A stretch of 64,000 bases of DNA. Origin: Rosa chinensis. Taxonomy: Eukaryota > Streptophyta > Magnoliopsida > Rosales > Rosaceae. Where the stretch lies: positions 65,812,989 through 65,876,988 of the forward strand of contig NC_037094.1 in the NCBI RefSeq assembly GCF_002994745.2. The letters are read 5' to 3'. The translations under genes were made by a program, and so were the position numbers. The notes under the pieces were generated by a model. The model saw only the letters and a program-made list of their open reading frames with translations, searched no databases and was not told the origin of the DNA. Of the stretch, positions 58,901 to 64,000 are shown piece by piece; position 1 is the first letter of the stretch; each line of letters starts with the position of its first letter.

Positions 58901-60489
58901 CATGGAATGTGTGTGTGTGCTCCTTTACATGAGATCTCATGAGATATTTATTGAAAAGTAATAAACACTTCTTTTTGCAGTATATGGATTTTCGGATTTT
59001 CCTTTTCCCAGTTGACATTGCTGCACTTGAGTGTTGTGCATTGCATGTAATCTTGACCACTCAGGCATGTGACTGTGTTGAGATGTAAGAACCTGCAGTT
59101 GCTATAGGCATATAGAATCATAGATATGTCTACTGAATCCAAACCTCCCATATTAGATACATTGTAGCAGTATACAGATAAAGTCTCCCACTTTACTTGG
59201 CCATTAGTAGCACTGAAATTGTGCTTGATGCTTCTTTCAGTATTATAATGAACCCACTAGATAATGGAGCTTTTTCAAGCATGGGATGATTCTGATGTAG
59301 CCTATCAAATGTACCAGAAGATTCTTATATTAGAACTCCTAAAAAAATCATTTTGGACTCATATTTAGCATTTGAAATGATAAAATATGCAATTTGAAAT
59401 TCACAATGGGTGCTAAAATTTAAGATCTATCTTCCAATTGAATCAAGCACAAGTATTCACTAGGAATATATGGTCATAGATCATATCTTTGATTGCAAGT
59501 TTTTTTTTTTTTAATGGTTTGCAGGTAAGCATCTCTTTTGCAAAAATATTGATAAATTCTCTTAGGCCTGGGATAGAAGAACTAGGAAGACTTCCAAGAT
59601 CAGACATCTTTTGCAACATGAGTCAGTATCCAATGGCCATCAAAACTCCAAGCATCTTGATAATTGGCATCAACTCCTCTCTGCTTTGTTTTGCAAATGC
59701 TAACTCTGTGAGAGAAAGGTATACATGATCAGTCTAATTAAGTACGTAATTGGAGGTCAAGGGTGAAATATCTTGAGAACTTAATAATTAATGCACTGAG
59801 GCTATGTTTTGTTTTAGGGTAATGAAGTGGGTGACAAAAGAAGAGGATGAAACTGAAGAGAAAGCACAGGGAAGAAATATTCAACATGTAATCCTTGACA
59901 TGTCCAGTAAGTTCAGTTCATTTATATTTTTAATTAATGTTGCTTTCACGGTCCATTTTTCTTGTATTTAACTCCGCGACTAGGTGTGCGCGACTTTTAT
60001 CAAAAATGCATGTAATCTACAATGTTGTATCAAAATGTGACCTCTCTAGCATTACTTGATTATGCGACCAAGGGAAAAAGGGTGCAGTATCCTAAATACT
60101 TTCTGTGCCGGTCGGCACATATTAGATCATAAGTTTGATCAAATTGCTAACGTAAACTTGCTCGTGACAGATGTGTTGAGCGTAGACACTTCAGGAATTC
60201 TTGCATTAGAAGAAATACAGAAGAAGTTGCTTTCACATGGCATAGAAGTAAGGCATCGATCAGTTTCAAATATAAGAGTTTGATGCACATTTAGTTTGGT
60301 TTCTTAGATTTGTCTGTCTGTGTTTGATTGCAGTTAGCTGTGGCCAACCCAAGATGGCAAGTGATTCATAGACTAAAGTTGGCTAAATTGGTAGAGAAAA
60401 TTGGAGAACAGCGAATTTTCTTGACTGTTAGTGAAGCTGTGGATGCTTGCCTCATAAATTCTAAAGGCGCTGGAGTGAGCAGTTGTTGA
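55981..60489 (+). CDS. SULTR2: Low-affinity-type sulfate transporter (SULTR group 2)
   Basis: A membrane sulfate/H+ symporter; group-2 members act in vascular tissue for long-distance sulfate movement. Twelve coding exons join in frame to 657 aa: 55981-56292, 56376-56424, 56524-56731, 56822-56999, 57086-57151, 57250-57480, 57580-57706, 58064-58350, 59525-59718, 59818-59906, 60171-60247, 60334-60489. The start is in a good context (ACCACCATGG). The group-2 feature is [15 protein letters not shown] near residue 35. [16 protein letters not shown] is the SulP signature (about 115-130), followed by membrane segments and [16 protein letters not shown]. The STAS domain has [13 protein letters not shown] and [12 protein letters not shown]. 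Intron 8 (58351-59524, 1.17 kb) is the longest. No defect seen. It faces away from the group-1 gene. Confidence 0.93.
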
Positions 60490-61184
60490 TCATGATATTG
60501 GCTACTAGTTTATGCTGAATTATGATCAGGAAACTCTAATAATTTGCACAGCCTAGTCGCTGTGACTAAGAATTAGGGAAGTTAATTAAATAGATGTTTA
60601 AGTGAAGGTTGTTGTTGTGGTTTTTTGTTTTTTCATCTTTCTTTTTTTTCCTTGTAAAGATAGATGCAATAGAACTTGGCGTTTTCAGCTTTTGGAGTTA
60701 GACCAAGTGGTGGAAGAGAGTGGAGAATTGGGTTAGAATCAAATAAAATAAGTGAATTAAAATTAAGTTAACGTCAAAGGGTTGAGCTTCTACAACGTAA
60801 CTAAAAAATGTTTTCTTCCTTCGTAAAGAGATATACATAGAGATACTATAATAGAAAAACGTAGACAGAAGAATGAGAGATATTGCTAGAAATATATATA
60901 TGTTAATCGGAGTCCACAAACCGGTGGTCTTGTTCTGTTTTTATTTATTTTTATTTTTTATTTTTTTTTCCGACAAAGGATGATCAAACTTTTTATCGAA
61001 CATGGGTCTAACCCAATTTTCCATCATTCCTCATGACTTGAGATAACCCCAACTAAGGATGTCAATTTTACTCGCAGGGTAGGAATTACACATAATGATC
61101 GGCCTACAATAAATAGAAGTTCTTTTTTTATCAATTTTTAGCTAGCGGTCATAATAACATTTGTGTTCAAGTAAATTCAGAATA
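60490..61184. other. SULTR2 3' flank
   Basis: AT-rich. The first about 200 bp is likely 3' UTR. No second gene or RNA recognised. Confidence 0.4.
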
Positions 61185-61784
61185 TGTGTTTGGCCCAAAC
61201 TCTAGGTTACTTGACCTAGTTATAATAGGGTTTTGAATTAGAGATATTCTTAGAAATATTTATAGATATCCAATTAATTGTACGATTATCTTTCCTTGTA
61301 CAACTCTAATTCTATGTCTTGTAATCCTCTATATAAAGAGGTCTCTATTATCAATGAAAGCACGACTCAATTATCTCTCAATTTCAAGTTTCCTTAAACA
61401 CGTTATCAGGATGAAGTCCTAACCCTGAACAAATAACTAAAACCCTAAATCCGAATACAAAACCTTGAAATCTCTTCTGCCTCCGTCACACAACTTGAAG
61501 CCCTCGACCCCAGGAATCCAAAACCGGTGGCAAAACCATCGGAACCGGCCGGAAACCTACCGAACCGGCCACCGGAAGCTCTAAACCACCTGCAACAAAT
61601 ATTCCACCGGTTCACCACCTTCCGGACCTCCAATTGCTACCAAATTTTGTCAGCAGTAGTATCTCAATCCCAAGATCCGGGAACAGGAAAAATTATTCCC
61701 GGAACTAGCCTAAAAGCTTTTGAACCGGCCTCCAATAGTAGCTACACCTTGAACCGACAGAGAGAAGAAAAGAAGAAAAAAAAA

Positions 61785-62796
61785 GGATTAAATTCAGTTT
61801 ACCCCCCTGAGGTTTGGGGGTAATTTCATGTTAGTCCATGTCCTTTCAATTTAATCAGTTTACCCCCCAAGCTTGTCAATTCTCCTCAACCGTGTCCATT
61901 CCATCCAATTTGGACGTTAAGTCTGATTTTTGAGGGCTAAAATGGTCATTTCAAGACAAAAAAAAAAACTAAAAAAAAAGAATTTTTATATTTTTTCTTT
62001 TTTTTTAATATTTTTCTCTTCTGTTTTTTCTTTTTTTTATTATTCTTTTCTTTTTCTTTTTTTTTTTAAATTTTTTTTTTATTTTGTCTTCAACCTATAC
62101 ACCACAAGTTATAATAGGTTTATAAGAACAAAAAGATACTCTAGGTGGTTGAAAGCCGCTCGCTGATCTACGATATTTGTGATATATCTCCGATAAAGTA
62201 AAAAATTTTAGGAGATATCCCCAATAAAGTGAAGAAATATCTGTAAAAAATGATTTTACACTTTATTTATAAATATCTGTAAAAAATAATTTTACACAGA
62301 TATTTCTTCACGATTTTACACTTTATCTGTAAATATCTGTAAAAAATAATTTTACACAGACATTTCTTCACTTTATTGGGGATATATCCTAAAATTCTTC
62401 TATTTATCGAAGATATATCATAAATATCGTAGATCAGCGAGAGACTTTCAACCACCTAGAGTATCTTTTTGTTTTTATAAACCTATTATAACTTGTGGTG
62501 TATAGGTTGAAGACAAAATTATTATATAAAAAAAAAGATGGATAAAATATTTTAAAATTTAAAAAAAATGAAAAAAAGAAAAAAAATTATTTTTTTTTAG
62601 TTTTTTTTTTTTGTCTTGAAATGACCATTTTAGCCCTCAAAAGTCAGACTTAACGGTCCAAATTGGACGGAATAGTAGAAATTGGACACGGCTGATTGAA
62701 ATTGGAAAGCTTGGGGGGTAAACTGATTAAATTGAAAGGACAGGGACTAACATGAAATTACCCCCAAACCTTAGTGGGGTAAACTGAATTTAATCC
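61785..62796. mobile_element. Foldback element, ~1.0 kb
   Basis: Palindromic: GGATTAAATTCAGTTTACCCC at the left and its reverse complement at the right, with arms of several hundred bases including TGACCATTTTAGCCCTCAAA. An inner inverted block repeats AATATCTGTAAAAAATAATT. Flanks are nine A's left (61776-61784) and ten right, compatible with a 9-bp target copy in an A tract. Non-coding; probably Mutator-type like the element at 3296. Confidence 0.7.
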
Positions 62797-62862
62797 AAAA
62801 AAAAAAGTAGGAAGAAGCTTGGCCCAGAAAGAAAGAGAGCGAATGAGGCACAAACAAATCAT

Positions 62863-63240
62863 TTGATCATCGATACTCAAAATCTGTCCCATGAGAATGT
62901 TCCGGATTATGGTTATGTCCAAGAGACATCATTGGGGGATGCCTCAATGTCAGAACCTATCCCTGAGAACGTAGAGATCTCTGTAAATTACATTAGTGTA
63001 CATGGGACGTGGGAAAGAAACTCCATCATCATTGATGATGTATTCGCGTATTCCGTAGTGCGTGAGATTATTGAGACCGATGACATCGAACCACGCTTCG
63101 TTGATGAATGCCAATGTAGAGCTGATTGGCCAAAATGGAAAGATGTGATCCAGGCAGAACTTGATTCTCTAGCGAAAAGAAAGGTATTTGGAAAGGTTGT
63201 GCCAATACCGCCCAACACCAAACCATTTGGTTATAAATAG
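62863..63240 (+). pseudogene. Copia linker and RT N-terminal fragment
   Basis: 125 codons with ENVPDYGYVQETSLGDASMS and DDIEPRFVDECQCRADWPKW, then KVFGKVVPIPPN, ending in TAG where copia RTs have Trp (KPFGYK-stop-VFVRKRN). It matches 18990-19390 of the copia element at 14420, and the similarity stops near 63315. Confidence 0.8.
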
Positions 63241-63315
63241 GTATTCGTTAGAAAACGTAATGAGAGAAACGAGATTGTTGGGCACAAAGCTCGCAAATTG
63301 TTGGGTATTCGTTAA

Positions 63316-64000
63316 CCTGTATACATTTTTGCAAAAGTATAAAAATTTCCAGCAAATGTTTAGCTATTTGTGCTTCTTCTTCTTGAGTTTTCTTTGGCTG
63401 GAAGTTTTGTTAAAACCTGCAACACATGCACAGAAACATATTAGAGAACAATAAAAATAAAAATTCTGAAATGTTATTTTGTTTTATCTAACTGCTGTGT
63501 CACCTAGTGGCTTGTTGAAAACACATACTTGTACACCTCTAACCACAAATAAGAGGCTGCAGACATAAATTTAATTGTGTGCTGCAAGTGGCTGCTCTTA
63601 GAGCAGCTTAAAACTTGGCAGCAAGCTCAAAACAAGAGTGGCAGTTTGAGATAATCTTCAGGTGATTTTTCTAAGCAGGAGCTGGCAGTAAGCTACTCTC
63701 AGGTGTTTATCTATCTGACTAAGCTAATCTAGAGTAAACAGGAGGTGGCTAGTCTACCTATATGTTCTAATGATTACATATTCTAGTATAAAAGAGGCCT
63801 TTACCTACGGTAAGAAAACACAAGTTAGAAAAGAGAGTAGAAAAACAATTTGAGAATCTGGAAATAGCAAGGTCCAGAAACAAGTTTTTAAGGTCTAGAA
63901 ACAAAGGTTCAGCTTTACTAAACCAGGTTTAAGGTACGGGAAGTTTTAGGGAACCTCAAGTTTGATTATATGTCCATTGATATGATTTTGCGTGACATTT
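63316..64000. other. Possible start of another LTR element at the window edge
   Basis: No coding sequence. TGTTGAAAACACATACTTG (about 63513) and a TATA-like AGTATAAAAGAGG (about 63785) followed by A/G-rich sequence look like an LTR with its promoter. The other LTR and any coding part would lie beyond the window. Confidence 0.3.

Larger units (their letters stand above)
61185..63315 (+). mobile_element. Truncated copia element (LTR, leader, RT fragment)
   Basis: A presumed LTR (about 61185-61400, TGTGTTTGG... to TTAAACA, with CTATATAAAGAGG near 61330) is followed by CGTTATCAGG at 61401, the same post-LTR motif as in the other copia elements here, and a leader rich in CCGG. After the foldback insertion, the linker and first part of RT follow (IIDTQNLSHENVPDYGYVQ, RADWPKWKDVIQAELDSL, TKPFGYK, stop), close to the element at 14420. 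Gag and integrase are missing, and no 3' LTR was recognised. Confidence 0.7.

Noticed and set aside
61527..61823. 98-codon open frame
   Set aside because: Falls in the CCGG-rich copia leader and runs into the foldback element; no protein motif.

Overview
This window is plant nuclear DNA from a eudicot. It has intron-rich genes with canonical GT-AG junctions, Ty1/copia, Ty3/gypsy, Mutator-like, PIF/Harbinger and SINE elements, and AT-rich spacers. The species cannot be named from sequence alone; a Rosaceae-type genome would fit but is not proven. Only two intact cellular genes are present, one near each edge, and about two thirds of what lies between them is layered transposon DNA.

Genes. A group-1 (high-affinity type) sulfate/H+ symporter gene runs on the minus strand (6433-10233, 13 coding exons, 651 aa). 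A group-2 (low-affinity, vascular type) sulfate transporter runs on the plus strand (55981-60489, 12 coding exons, 657 aa). Both join to complete open frames with the transporter signature and a C-terminal STAS domain. They are divergent, with about 46 kb between start codons. A group-1/group-2 pair is also adjacent in Arabidopsis (SULTR1;2 and SULTR2;2), so this looks like an old sulfate-transporter pair driven apart by transposons. A decayed copy of a group-1 last exon (5312-5408) lies just beyond the 3' end of the first gene.

Layout. 710-4912: PIF/Harbinger element with a decayed transposase, containing a palindromic Mutator-type foldback element (3296-4682) with a perfect 9-bp target duplication and four tRNA-like modules. 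12.9-14.1 kb: tandem repeats with long G tracts. 14420-21361: copia element with 213-bp LTRs and a broken gag-pol. 21390-26059: FAR1/Jittery-type MULE with a 9-bp duplication, containing a 1.5-kb solo LTR. 26731-26911: small MITE. 27677-41640: solo-type LTR split by a related LTR and by an 11.6-kb Tat-lineage gypsy element (30013-41634, minus strand) that carries an antisense extra ORF. 42008-47692: foldback MULE containing a young 4.5-kb copia-type element (42491-47011) whose interior is decayed but holds a foldable tRNA-Glu-like gene. 47702-49644: unclassified long-inverted-repeat element with a (TG)40 tract and a SINE. 50.2-51.1 kb: solo LTR and LINE tail. 52.4-54.9 kb: two MITEs. 61.2-63.3 kb: truncated copia element interrupted by another foldback element.

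No CRISPR, operon or prokaryotic features exist here. The two transporters would work in one physiological pathway (root sulfate uptake and vascular sulfate movement); everything else is mobile DNA or unassigned spacer. I found no convincing new cellular system. The most unusual items are the tRNA-Glu-like gene inside a young non-autonomous retroelement, the tRNA-like modules repeated inside a palindromic MULE, and the conserved transporter pair.
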